Positions 1 through 8,237 of a DNA stretch of 64,000 nt are shown here, piece by piece. The position numbers and the translations under genes were made by a program. Where the stretch lies: positions 4,766,182 through 4,830,181 of the forward strand of contig NC_020520.1 in assembly GCF_000348785.1 (NCBI RefSeq), written 5' to 3'. Each line of letters starts with the position of its first letter. Within the stretch, counting starts at the first letter, position 1. This DNA comes from Ilumatobacter coccineus YM16-304. GTDB lineage: Bacteria > Actinomycetota > Acidimicrobiia > Acidimicrobiales > Ilumatobacteraceae. The notes below the pieces were generated by a model, which searched no databases, was not told the DNA's origin, and worked only from the letters and a program-made list of their open reading frames with translations.

Positions 1-1006
1 TGGCGGCCACCGCCTTCTGTCGAGCGACGAGCGCGACGAGCAGCCCGGTCCAGCCGATGTTGGCCGGGAAGCCGGGGACGAGGGTGTAGTTGCCGAAGTC
101 TCCGCCGGCCAGCATCGCCGCGCCCGCGAGCCCGGCGAACCCGCCTGACACGAGCAGTGCGGTGCCGCCGTAGCGAGCCTCGCCGGCACCGGCACGGCGA
201 GCCGTGCGTGGGTTGGCGCCGAGCATCCGCAGGCGGAAACCGAACACGGTGCGAGCCAGGAACACGGCCATGCCGATGGCGAGCAGCACGGCGAGGAACG
301 CCGAGATCGGGAACTCGTTGCCGAACCACGTGACGCGCGGGATGCGGCGATCGTCGGCGAGTTGCTCACTGACCTGCTGACGGTTGGCGCGACCTTCGGC
401 CGGAGCGAGCAACAGCGACTGGTTCTTGAGGCCGTAGCCGACGAGTTGCGCGCCGATGGTGACGAGCAGCAAGGTGGTCAGCACTTCGGGAACCTTGCGC
501 CAGTAGCGCAGGAGCGCGGCGATCCCGGCCCAGGCCGCACCACCGATCGCACCGGCGACGAGCGCCGCCACGATCACGATCGGGCCCGGCCCGGCGAGTT
601 CGACGCCCACGTAGGTGGCGGCCGCCGCACCGATGAACACCTGGCCCTCCTGGCCGATGTTGACCAGGCCGGCGGTCGAGCTCACGATCGTGCCGAGTGC
701 GACGATGAGCAGTGGGATGGCAACGCCGATCGTCGTGCCGATGCGGCCGGGTTTGCGGATGCTGCCGTCGAGGAGTGCGTTGAACACCTCGCTCCACGAG
801 CCTCCGGTCGACTCGACGAGTACCGCCGAGATGAGCAACGCACAGAACACCGAGATGACGTACAGCGTCACGATCTCGATGCCGGCGCGACTCCGGTCGG
901 CGAACCTGGCACTCGCCAGGTCGGTGGCACCGGGGCCTTGTGCGTCGCCGCTGGCTTCGGCGACGGCGTCGTCGACGCTCGCGGCGTCGGGCGCGATGTC
1001 GGTCAT
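1..1006 (-). CDS. ABC transporter permease, BMP/nucleoside-type importer (3' end beyond window)
   Basis: This is an integral membrane subunit of an importer of the simple sugar/nucleoside type (BPD_transp_2 family). The visible 335 residues start MTDIAPDAAS and hold a soluble N-terminus of about 40 residues followed by many hydrophobic helices. The stretch near residues 110-130 (LVNIGQEGQVFIGAAAATYV) is typical of YufP/NupP-like permeases. The start ATG overlaps the TGA of the ATPase gene in an ATGA, so the two are translationally coupled. The C-terminus lies outside the window. A second permease gene, usual for this family, would be expected further left. Family assignment is firm; the substrate is not. 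Confidence 0.88.
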   Translation of the reverse strand, partial: MTDIAPDAASVDDAVAEASGDAQGPGATDLASARFADRSRAGIEIVTLYVISVFCALLISAVLVESTGGSWSEVFNALLDGSIRKPGRIGTTIGVAIPLLIVALGTIVSSTAGLVNIGQEGQVFIGAAAATYVGVELAGPGPIVIVAALVAGAIGGAAWAGIAALLRYWRKVPEVLTTLLLVTIGAQLVGYGLKNQSLLLAPAEGRANRQQVSEQLADDRRIPRVTWFGNEFPISAFLAVLLAIGMAVFLARTVFGFRLRMLGANPRTARRAGAGEARYGGTALLVSGGFAGLAGAAMLAGGDFGNYTLVPGFPANIGWTGLLVALVARQKAVAA

Positions 1007-2586
1007 ACCTGTTGCCCTCCAATGAGTCGACCCAGACGCTCGATGTCGACGTCGTCGCGTCGCATCTCGCCGATGATCCGGCCTTCGTGCATCACGACGA
1101 TGCGGTGCGCGAGGTCGAGGATCTCTTCGAGCTCACTCGAGATGAGCAGCACGGCGAGACCCGACTCGGCCGCTCGGCGGATGCGATCGGTCATGTACTC
1201 GATGGCGCCGACGTCGAGGCCGTGCGTCGGTTGTGCGGCGACGAGCACCTTCGGATCCTGCGCGAGCTCGCGTGCGAGCACCACCCGCTGCTGGTTGCCA
1301 CCGCTCAGCGACCACATGGGTGCGTCGGGCCCGGTACACGAGATGCCGAACTCCTCGATGAGCTGCTCGGCGCGCTTCCTCGCCTCGTGCGGACGGATGA
1401 GACCGGCGGTCGACACGCGCGACGGGTCGACCAGGTACATGTTCTCGGCGACCGTCATGCCGAGCACGACGCCGGAGTCGTGACGATCTTCGGGGATCAC
1501 GCCGATCCCGGCACGAGCCATCGCGCCGGGCGTGCCGACCGGGACCATCTCGTCGCCGACCTGGACGGTGCCACGGTCGGGGTTGATGAGGCTCGACAGC
1601 ACGTCGCCGAGGTGGCGTTGCCCGTTGCCTTCGACGCCGGCGACGCCGAGCACTTCGCCGGCTCGCACTTGGAGGCTCAGGCCGTCGAGCAGCTTTCGTC
1701 CGTCGCGGCTCGTCATGGTGAGGTCGTCGACGCGCAGCACGCACTCGGCGTGCTCGACGTCGACATCGGCGATCTCGGTGCCGGCGAGATCGGTGTCGAC
1801 CACGCCCAGCGCGACTCGTTCGGAGCGCAGCGCGACCTCGCGTCCGACCATGGCGTTGGCCAACGACGACGCGTCGGCGTCGGCGATGCTCATGCGTTCG
1901 ACCACACGCCCCTGACGCATGATGGTGACGTCATCGGTGGCCTGCAGGATCTCGTCGAGCTTGTGGCTGACGAGCGCAACCGCGCGACCCTCACGGGCGA
2001 TCACGTCACGCAGCGACGAGAACAGCTGCTCGGATTCTTCCGGCGTGAGCACCGACGTGGGTTCGTCGAAGATCAGGATCGCCGGGTCGCGTCGGAGACA
2101 CTTGATGATCTCGACACGTTGACGGAGACCTGCGGGCAGGTCGCCGACGATGGCGTCGGGGTCGATCGCGAGCCCGTAGTGCTCGCTCAGTTCCCCGACG
2201 CGGCGACGAACGGCGGGTGGGTCGAGTCGACCCACGTCGCCGAGCGCCACGTTCTCCCAGACGGTGAGTGGCTCGACCAGGCTGAAGTGCTGGTGCACCA
2301 TGGCGACCCCGCGACGCGCTGCGTCGATGGGGTCGGTGATCTGGCACCGCTCGCCGTCGATCGTGATGAGACCGGCATCGGGAATCGTCAACCCGATCAT
2401 GATCTTCATCAACGTCGACTTGCCGGCGCCGTTCTCACCGAGCACACCATGGATTCGCCCGCGCGACAAGGTCAGGTCGACCTCGTCACACGCGACCACG
2501 GAGCCGTATCGCTTCGTGATCCCTTCGAGTTTCACTGCGGGAGCCGAGTCGACCGACTCGGCTCCCGCCACGCCACCACCGTTCAT
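1003..2586 (-). CDS. Double-domain ABC ATPase of a BMP-type importer
   Basis: This is the ATP-hydrolysing subunit of the importer, with two fused nucleotide-binding domains (527 aa) as in the MglA/RbsA/NupO type. The first Walker A (GENGAGKST) is at residues 50-58 and Walker B (ILIFDEPTSVL) follows around 170. The second half carries the degenerate loop GVEGNGQRHL in place of a Walker A and the signature LSGGNQQRV. An asymmetric pair of ATP sites is normal for this family. It lies 8 bases after the binding-protein gene and overlaps the permease gene by 4 bases. Its presumed regulator is the GntR protein encoded near 13 kb, because the shared operator lies upstream of the first gene. Confidence 0.93.
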   Translation of the reverse strand: MNGGGVAGAESVDSAPAVKLEGITKRYGSVVACDEVDLTLSRGRIHGVLGENGAGKSTLMKIMIGLTIPDAGLITIDGERCQITDPIDAARRGVAMVHQHFSLVEPLTVWENVALGDVGRLDPPAVRRRVGELSEHYGLAIDPDAIVGDLPAGLRQRVEIIKCLRRDPAILIFDEPTSVLTPEESEQLFSSLRDVIAREGRAVALVSHKLDEILQATDDVTIMRQGRVVERMSIADADASSLANAMVGREVALRSERVALGVVDTDLAGTEIADVDVEHAECVLRVDDLTMTSRDGRKLLDGLSLQVRAGEVLGVAGVEGNGQRHLGDVLSSLINPDRGTVQVGDEMVPVGTPGAMARAGIGVIPEDRHDSGVVLGMTVAENMYLVDPSRVSTAGLIRPHEARKRAEQLIEEFGISCTGPDAPMWSLSGGNQQRVVLARELAQDPKVLVAAQPTHGLDVGAIEYMTDRIRRAAESGLAVLLISSELEEILDLAHRIVVMHEGRIIGEMRRDDVDIERLGRLIGGQQV

Positions 2587-2594
2587 GAAGTCGC

Positions 2595-3830
2595 TCAGCT
2601 TCCGCCGAACGCCTCGCCTGCGATACGACCGAATTCGCCGTCGAGTTCGCCACTGGCGATGGTCTCGTAGATGGCATCCATCTCGGCCTGCTGTTCGGCC
2701 GTTGCGTCACAGATGACCGCACCGTTGATCGACGGGTCGCCGCCCGGCGAGTAGACGATGATGTCGCCTTCCGAGGCGGAGCCGTCGATGATCTGCGGGA
2801 AGATCTCACGGACGTAGTCGCCACCGTCGAAGCGCACGGCGATGTCCCACGAGAGGTCACCTTCACGGGTGCAGACGTCGGAGGCGCCGGCCGACAGCAC
2901 GATCTGTCCACCTTCGTTGGCGAGCTGCACCAGCGGCTCGTGTGCGCCGCCGAGGTACGGGTAGATCGCGGTCGAGCCTTCGGCGACAGCGTTCTCGTAC
3001 GCCGCGGTGGCGTTCTGGACGTTGTCGAAGTCGAACGGGAAGTCACCCGACTGGATGTACGTGAACTGGAGGTTCTCGTCGATCGAGTGGAGTCCGAGTT
3101 CGAACGAGAGGTAGTGCTGGATCTCGAAGCCGAGGTCACAACAACCGATCATCGTCACCGCGGTGCCGCCGCTGTCGCGCAGGGCGATACCGGTGGCGGC
3201 GCCTGCGGTGTAGGCGATGGCTGCGCCGTTGTCCTGGCTCTGGAGGTAGAACTCGCTCTCCGGGAACCCGGCGCCGCAGTTGCAGTACCAGAAGATGTCG
3301 GAGTACTGCTCGGCGAGGTCGGCCATCGGTTCGGCGATCTCGCTGGCGCCGACGATCAGGATGTCGACGGGCTGCTGCGCGAGGTTGTCGAGTTCGGTCG
3401 CGGCGTCGGCCGACTGGATGTTGTCGACGACGATGACCTCACCGAAACCGTTCTCGGCGGAGAACGACTCTGCAGCATCGACGACGGCCTGGTAGTAGGC
3501 GCCGTCGTCACGCGGGCCCGCAGCGGCGATGCCGATGCGAACTTCGCCGTCACCGTTGGCGTCGAAGTCGGCGATGACGTCGCCACTCTCGGCCGGTTCT
3601 TCGGTCTCTTCCTCGGCCGGTGCCTCGGTTTCTTCCTCGGCCGGAGCTTCGGTTTCTTCCTCGGCCGGTGCCTCGGTCTCCTCTTCGGCCGGTGCTTCGG
3701 CTTCGGTGGTCGCCGGCTCTGCTTCCGGCTCGTCGTCGCTACCGCATGCGGAGGCGATCAACGTCAGCGCAGCGAGTGCTCCGACCGCCCGGGTGACCGT
3801 TGACGGTCGCTTGGATGATGTGTTGAGCAT
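2595..3830 (-). CDS. BMP-family substrate-binding lipoprotein
   Basis: This is the extracytoplasmic binding protein of the importer (411 aa), in the BmpA/Med family, many of whose members bind nucleosides. A lipoprotein signal ends in the lipobox IASAC with cysteine at residue 29. An Asp/Glu/Thr/Pro-rich linker follows, with four copies of APAEEETE (about residues 42-80). The periplasmic-binding fold begins at VRIGIAAAGPRDDGAYYQ, the usual start of BMP proteins. It is the first gene of the transporter operon. A palindrome at 3853-3871 sits only 22 bases from its ATG, which suggests repression by the island's GntR regulator. A nucleoside or other N-heterocycle ligand is an inference. Confidence 0.92.
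   Translation of the reverse strand: MLNTSSKRPSTVTRAVGALAALTLIASACGSDDEPEAEPATTEAEAPAEEETEAPAEEETEAPAEEETEAPAEEETEEPAESGDVIADFDANGDGEVRIGIAAAGPRDDGAYYQAVVDAAESFSAENGFGEVIVVDNIQSADAATELDNLAQQPVDILIVGASEIAEPMADLAEQYSDIFWYCNCGAGFPESEFYLQSQDNGAAIAYTAGAATGIALRDSGGTAVTMIGCCDLGFEIQHYLSFELGLHSIDENLQFTYIQSGDFPFDFDNVQNATAAYENAVAEGSTAIYPYLGGAHEPLVQLANEGGQIVLSAGASDVCTREGDLSWDIAVRFDGGDYVREIFPQIIDGSASEGDIIVYSPGGDPSINGAVICDATAEQQAEMDAIYETIASGELDGEFGRIAGEAFGGS
3592..3705 (-). repeat. 24-bp tandem repeats encoding the BMP lipoprotein linker
   Basis: About four consecutive imperfect 24-base units encode the eight-residue unit APAEEETE. The result is an acidic unstructured tether between the lipid anchor and the binding domain. 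Copy number could vary by slippage. Confidence 0.8.
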
Positions 3831-3851
3831 GTGCTCGGTTCCTTCCCCTAG

Positions 3852-3871
3852 GTGGACTGATGGTCAGTCCA
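3852..3871. promoter_or_regulatory. Operator-like palindrome upstream of the BMP transporter operon
   Basis: The inverted repeat TGGACTGATGGTCAGTCCA (3853-3871) has 8-base arms around TGG. The 14-base block GTGGACTGATGGTC also occurs at 11252-11265, upstream of the HyuAB operon. It resembles FadR/GntR operators and is a candidate site for the regulator encoded at 12445-13161. Confidence 0.65.
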
Positions 3872-3908
3872 TTTATTGAATAGTAGACATCGCTTCGTTT
3901 CGACGGTG

Positions 3909-5108
3909 TTACGCGCGAGCGTCAGGTGTGCTGCCACCGCGGTAACGCTGGACGAGCCATCGATTGAACTGGATGTGGCTTTCTTCCTGCCACGAGTACC
4001 GCCCACGGGGAGCGAACCGCGACCGCAGGCCCTGTTGCACCTTGGTGGTGGCGTCTTGGTCTTGCTGGACAAAGACCTGCACACCGGCGTCCGACAGCAG
4101 CATCTTCTGCTCGAAGAGCGGATCGTCGAGCGCCGACGGATGGAAGATGTAGCCGATCTCGATGTCGATCGTCTCGGGTCCGGTCGGACGCACGAGGAAG
4201 AAGAAGCACTGATCGGGTGCGGTGCCGAAACAGAGCGTCGGCGGCATGAGCGCGAACGTCGAGCGGGTGCGCTCCTCGTCGGTGAGGTCGGGGAACACGT
4301 CCATGATCACGCGATGCGTGGCGTTGAAGCCGCCGTCGATGTGCGTGTAGCCACCGGTCCGGAAGATCACGTTGGAGTCGTCGCTCCACGGCACCGGGAA
4401 CTCCGACATGTTCGACGGGCAGAAGTCCTGGACGAACTGATGGAGACGGTTGGCGTGATAGCCGTCGTTGAAGTTCTCGAACATCACCTTCCAGTTCCAC
4501 GGCATGTTCTCCAAGGTGAACGTGCCGGGACAGATGGCGTTCTCGAGGTCGTAGTTGGCGAGGAACGGGGTGTAGCGCTCGAGGGTGGGTGCGAGCGGTG
4601 CTGCGTCGGCGTCGAAGTTGACGAAGACGAAGCCCTGCCACTCCTCCACGCGGAGTTGCGGCAGGCCGAAGTCGGCCTTGTCGAACGCTTCGGTGCGCTC
4701 CATCGCCGGCGCGCCGAGGAGGCGACCGTCGAGTCCGTAGTTCCAGTGGTGGTACGGGCACTTGAAGGTGGTGTTGTTGCCTTCGCCTTCGCACACCTGC
4801 ATCGCGCGGTGCTGACAGACGGCCGACATCGCGCAGACCTTGCCCTCCTTGTTGCGGGCGATGATCAGCGGTTCGTCGACGATCGTGACGGTGAACCAGT
4901 CGCCGACGTTCGGGATGCGCTCGGCGCGACCGACGCAGAGCCACTCCTTCATGAACAGCGCCTCGGTCTCGAACGCGAGCACGTCGGGCGACGTGTACAG
5001 CTCGGGCGGAAGCGTCGACGCCGTCGACACGTCATCGATCGACGCGTCGAGACTCGCCAACAGTTCGTCGCTCAAGTTGGTCCCGTTCGTACTGGTCGTC
5101 ATGCTCAC
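3909..5108 (-). CDS. Rieske-type aromatic ring-hydroxylating oxygenase, alpha subunit
   Basis: This is a non-haem iron oxygenase terminal component (399 aa). The Rieske [2Fe-2S] ligands are visible as C98-x-H100 (CQHR) and C117-x2-H120 (CPYHHW). The mononuclear iron motif appears as ENFNDGYHANRLHQ near residue 205, with two histidines, in the RHO alpha C-terminal domain. Such enzymes hydroxylate aromatic rings or oxidatively remove O- or N-methyl groups, and need a reductase that is not encoded in this window. It is the last gene of the VOC-cupin-HyuA-HyuB-ligase-Rieske operon and its start overlaps the ligase stop by 4 bases. The substrate is unknown. Confidence 0.93.
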   Translation of the reverse strand: MSMTTSTNGTNLSDELLASLDASIDDVSTASTLPPELYTSPDVLAFETEALFMKEWLCVGRAERIPNVGDWFTVTIVDEPLIIARNKEGKVCAMSAVCQHRAMQVCEGEGNNTTFKCPYHHWNYGLDGRLLGAPAMERTEAFDKADFGLPQLRVEEWQGFVFVNFDADAAPLAPTLERYTPFLANYDLENAICPGTFTLENMPWNWKVMFENFNDGYHANRLHQFVQDFCPSNMSEFPVPWSDDSNVIFRTGGYTHIDGGFNATHRVIMDVFPDLTDEERTRSTFALMPPTLCFGTAPDQCFFFLVRPTGPETIDIEIGYIFHPSALDDPLFEQKMLLSDAGVQVFVQQDQDATTKVQQGLRSRFAPRGRYSWQEESHIQFNRWLVQRYRGGSTPDARA

Positions 5109-6622
5109 GACACCTCTTCTTTCAGTAGGAATTTGCGGATCTTGCCGACGCTCGTGCGCGGCAACTCGTCGAGCAGCGTGATGTCACGCGGCTGCTTGGC
5201 CTTGCCCAGACGTGCGCTGCACCAGTCGAGCAGTTCGTCGACCGTCGGCGGCGACGCCGGGTCGTTGGCGACCACGAAGGCGACGGGCACTTCGTCACGC
5301 ACCGGGTCGGGGGCTCCGACCACCGAGGCTTCGAGCACGCCGGGGTGTGCGGTGAGCACCGCTTCGACCTCGACCGTCGACACGTTCTCGCCGGCGACCT
5401 TGAGCACGTCGGAACGGCGACCGTCGAAGAAGAACCGGCCGTCGGCATCGACCGAGGCGCGATCGCCGGTGCGGAACCAGGCGCCGCGAAAGCTGGCGGC
5501 CGTGGTGTCGGGATCGTCGAGGTACTCGGTGAACAACGTGGTGCCGGGTGTGCCGCGCACGACGATCTCGCCCACCTCGCCCACGGGCACCGAGTGACCG
5601 TTCGCGTCGTGGATCTCGACCTCGCAACCCGCCGTGACGAACCCCATCGAATCGGGGCGAGGATCATCGGCTCGGTCGGTCAGCACAGCGGGAATCGTCT
5701 CGGTCATGCCGTACAACTGTCGTGGTCGACAACCGAACCAGTCGGTCACCGTGGCGTACTGCTCGTCGGAGATGTTCTGAGCAAACCAGCAGTGACGCAA
5801 TTCGACACCCTCGACCCGTTCACCGCGAGCGAGGATCATCCGCAACGGTGCGGCGAAGAGGCTCGCGCACGTGGCGCCGTGTCGTGCGGCCTGCGGGAGG
5901 AATCCGCTCGCCGAGAACGTGTGCATCAGGGCGACCGACGCCCCGGCCCAGATCGCCGAAGCGAACGAGTAGTACTGCGCGTTCGCGTGGAACATCGGCA
6001 ACACGACGATGTGGCGATCGGCGGTGGTGAGCTCGGCGGCTTCGGCCATGGTCTTGCCGGCGAACGCGTAGTTGGCCTGCGAGATGACGACGCCCTTCGG
6101 CCGTCCGGTCGTACCGCTGGTGAACATGATCGCGGCGGTGTCGATGAGCGCCGGCGTCGGCCAGTCGGTGAACGCCTCGTCGGGCAACCAGGCGAACTCG
6201 GCGTCGGCTTCGTCGGTCTCGATGACCGCGATGTCGCCGGCGGCGGGTCGATACGCATCGAGCCGGTCGCGGGAAGCGAAACCGACGACCGGCTCGGTGC
6301 GTTCGATGTGATCCTCGAACTCCGCGGTGCGACCCATCGGGTCGGACGGCACGATCCGACCGCCGAGGCGCACGGTGGCGATCCACGCCGCGATGAACGT
6401 CGGCGAGTTGGTGAGCGCCAGGTGCACGGTGGCGCCAGGGCCGACCCCGTGGTTCGCCAATGCGGTCGCCATGCGTGCGACGACACGGTCGAACGCGCCG
6501 TAGGTCCAGTCGGTGACCGCACCGTCGGGTGCTTCGAAGGTGAGGAACGGGCTGTCGGAGCGCGCGACGACGGCGTCGGCCCAGCGTTGGGCGAACGTCG
6601 TTGCGTCGGGCCACTCCGACAT
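5105..6622 (-). CDS. AMP-forming acyl-CoA ligase
   Basis: This adenylate-forming enzyme (505 aa) would activate a carboxylic acid to its CoA thioester. The P-loop-like A3 motif TSGTTGRPKG spans residues 168-177. Further conserved blocks are YGMTETIPAV, the hinge region FRTGDRASVDADGRFFFDGRRSD and a C-terminal lysine in PRTSVGKIRK, which is the usual catalytic lysine. Three bases separate it from hyuB, and it overlaps the Rieske gene by 4. In context it probably activates an acid made or used in the island pathway. It could equally be called a fatty-acid or aromatic acid-CoA ligase; sequence alone does not say. Confidence 0.92.
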   Translation of the reverse strand: MSEWPDATTFAQRWADAVVARSDSPFLTFEAPDGAVTDWTYGAFDRVVARMATALANHGVGPGATVHLALTNSPTFIAAWIATVRLGGRIVPSDPMGRTAEFEDHIERTEPVVGFASRDRLDAYRPAAGDIAVIETDEADAEFAWLPDEAFTDWPTPALIDTAAIMFTSGTTGRPKGVVISQANYAFAGKTMAEAAELTTADRHIVVLPMFHANAQYYSFASAIWAGASVALMHTFSASGFLPQAARHGATCASLFAAPLRMILARGERVEGVELRHCWFAQNISDEQYATVTDWFGCRPRQLYGMTETIPAVLTDRADDPRPDSMGFVTAGCEVEIHDANGHSVPVGEVGEIVVRGTPGTTLFTEYLDDPDTTAASFRGAWFRTGDRASVDADGRFFFDGRRSDVLKVAGENVSTVEVEAVLTAHPGVLEASVVGAPDPVRDEVPVAFVVANDPASPPTVDELLDWCSARLGKAKQPRDITLLDELPRTSVGKIRKFLLKEEVS

Positions 6623-6625
6623 GAC

Positions 6626-8212
6626 TTACTCCGCCGCTCCGTAGCCGCCGCCGCCCGGCAGCTCGAGGCGGATGACGTCGTCGCCGGTGAGGCTGATTCG
6701 AGCTTGTGTCTCGACCTGCTCACCGTTGACGAGGAAGCTGCCGGTTGCGCCGGGTTCGCCGCCGAACACGCCGAGCGGTGCTTCGGCCAACCGGCTGGTG
6801 ACGGCGTTGAGCTGCCACGGGCGTTCGGTGTCGACCGAGAACTCGATCGCCTGGCCGAGGCCGCCGGTCTGGGCACCAGCGCCGCCCGACCCGGGTCGGA
6901 GCGACTTCTCGCGGAACCGGATCGGTGCCGATGCCTCGACCACTTCGATCGGCACCGCCGACACGCCGGTCGGGTACGAGCAGGCGTTGAGTCCGGGCTT
7001 GGTCGCACGGGCACCGACGCCGCCGGCGTAGGTGAACATGGCGGTGATGAACGGACTGCCGTCGGGGTGGTTGCCGTTGACCTGCATGGTCCACACCGCG
7101 CCCGAACCTTCGGCCATGGCCGCTTCGGGACGAACCTGCGCGAGTGCCTTGAGCAGTGCGTTGGGGAGGAACATGCCGACGACGTGACGGGCGGTGCCGG
7201 GCTGCGGCGACACGGCGTTGACGATCGAACCCTCGGGAGCCTTGACCTTGATCGGGCCGAGGCTGCCGTGGTTGTTCGGGATGTCGGGGTTGAGCACCGA
7301 GCGGACCGTGAACGTGGTGTACGCGTGGGTGTAGTTCATCACCACGTTGATGCCCCACGGCGAGGCCTCGGAGGTGCCCTCGTAGTCGACGGTGATCTCA
7401 CCGGCGTCGCTGTCGACGGTGAGCGCACACACGATGTCGATCTTCGCGCCGTCGGCGAGGTCGAGCACCGCGCTCGCCTCGTACGTGCCGCTCGGCAGCG
7501 CACGGATGCTGTCACGCGTGGCCTGCTCCGACCGGTCGATGATCTCGTCGGCGAGCCCTTCGATGTCGTCGAGTCCGTGCGCTTCGCACAGCGTGTTGAG
7601 TCGCTGTGCGCCGATCTCGCCCGACGCCATCTGTGCGTGGAGGTCGCCCGCCATGTGGTCGGGTTGGCGCACGTTGGAGAGGATGAACTTCCAGACGTCG
7701 TCGTTGCGTTCGCCCTGCTTCATCAGCTTGCAGATCGGGATCCACAGGCCCTCTTCGAACACGTCACGGCCGCCGGCACCGATGCCGTAGCCGCCGACGT
7801 CGGTGTGGTGGATGGTGGAGCCGAACAGCGCGATGATCTTGCCGTTGCGCCACGCCGGGACGAGCACGGTGACGTCGAGCAACTGGCCGGCGGTCTTGTA
7901 CGGATCGTTGGTGATCAGCACGTCGCCCTGTTCGAGCGTGTCGATCGGGTACTCCTCGAGCATCTTCGCGGCGCCGATGGCGAGCGAGTTGATGTGCCCG
8001 GGCGTGCCGGTGACCGCTTGCGCGACCATGCGGCCGCGGCGGTCGAAGACCGCGTTGGCGAGGTCGCCCGCTTCACGCACGATCGGCGAGAACGCCGAAC
8101 GCTGCAGGGCACGGGCCTGCTCGTTGACCGTGGAGATCAACGACTGCCAGAGGATCTCGAGTTCGATCGGGTCGAACCCGTCGGCGGTGGGCCGTTCTTC
8201 GGTGATGGTCAT
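6626..8212 (-). CDS. hyuB: Hydantoinase B/oxoprolinase family subunit
   Basis: This 528-residue protein is the HyuB/N-methylhydantoinase B partner of the preceding hyuA product. The N-terminus reads DPIELEILWQSLISTVNEQA, and ALQRSAFSPIVREAGDLANAVFDRRGRMVAQA follows in two conserved blocks, both family hallmarks. Known HyuAB relatives hydrolyse 5-oxoproline or N-methylhydantoin at the cost of ATP, or form the core of acetone and acetophenone carboxylases. No small gamma subunit gene of the carboxylase type is seen, which slightly favours an amidase or lactamase role. A 25-base gap separates it from hyuA. Confidence 0.93.
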   Translation of the reverse strand: MTITEERPTADGFDPIELEILWQSLISTVNEQARALQRSAFSPIVREAGDLANAVFDRRGRMVAQAVTGTPGHINSLAIGAAKMLEEYPIDTLEQGDVLITNDPYKTAGQLLDVTVLVPAWRNGKIIALFGSTIHHTDVGGYGIGAGGRDVFEEGLWIPICKLMKQGERNDDVWKFILSNVRQPDHMAGDLHAQMASGEIGAQRLNTLCEAHGLDDIEGLADEIIDRSEQATRDSIRALPSGTYEASAVLDLADGAKIDIVCALTVDSDAGEITVDYEGTSEASPWGINVVMNYTHAYTTFTVRSVLNPDIPNNHGSLGPIKVKAPEGSIVNAVSPQPGTARHVVGMFLPNALLKALAQVRPEAAMAEGSGAVWTMQVNGNHPDGSPFITAMFTYAGGVGARATKPGLNACSYPTGVSAVPIEVVEASAPIRFREKSLRPGSGGAGAQTGGLGQAIEFSVDTERPWQLNAVTSRLAEAPLGVFGGEPGATGSFLVNGEQVETQARISLTGDDVIRLELPGGGGYGAAE

Positions 8213-8237
8213 GCTTCGCTCCTCACGCTCTCTTGCT

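Noticed and set aside
362..2670. Long plus-strand frames opposite the ABC permease and ATPase genes
   Set aside because: They are shadows of the real minus-strand transporter genes.
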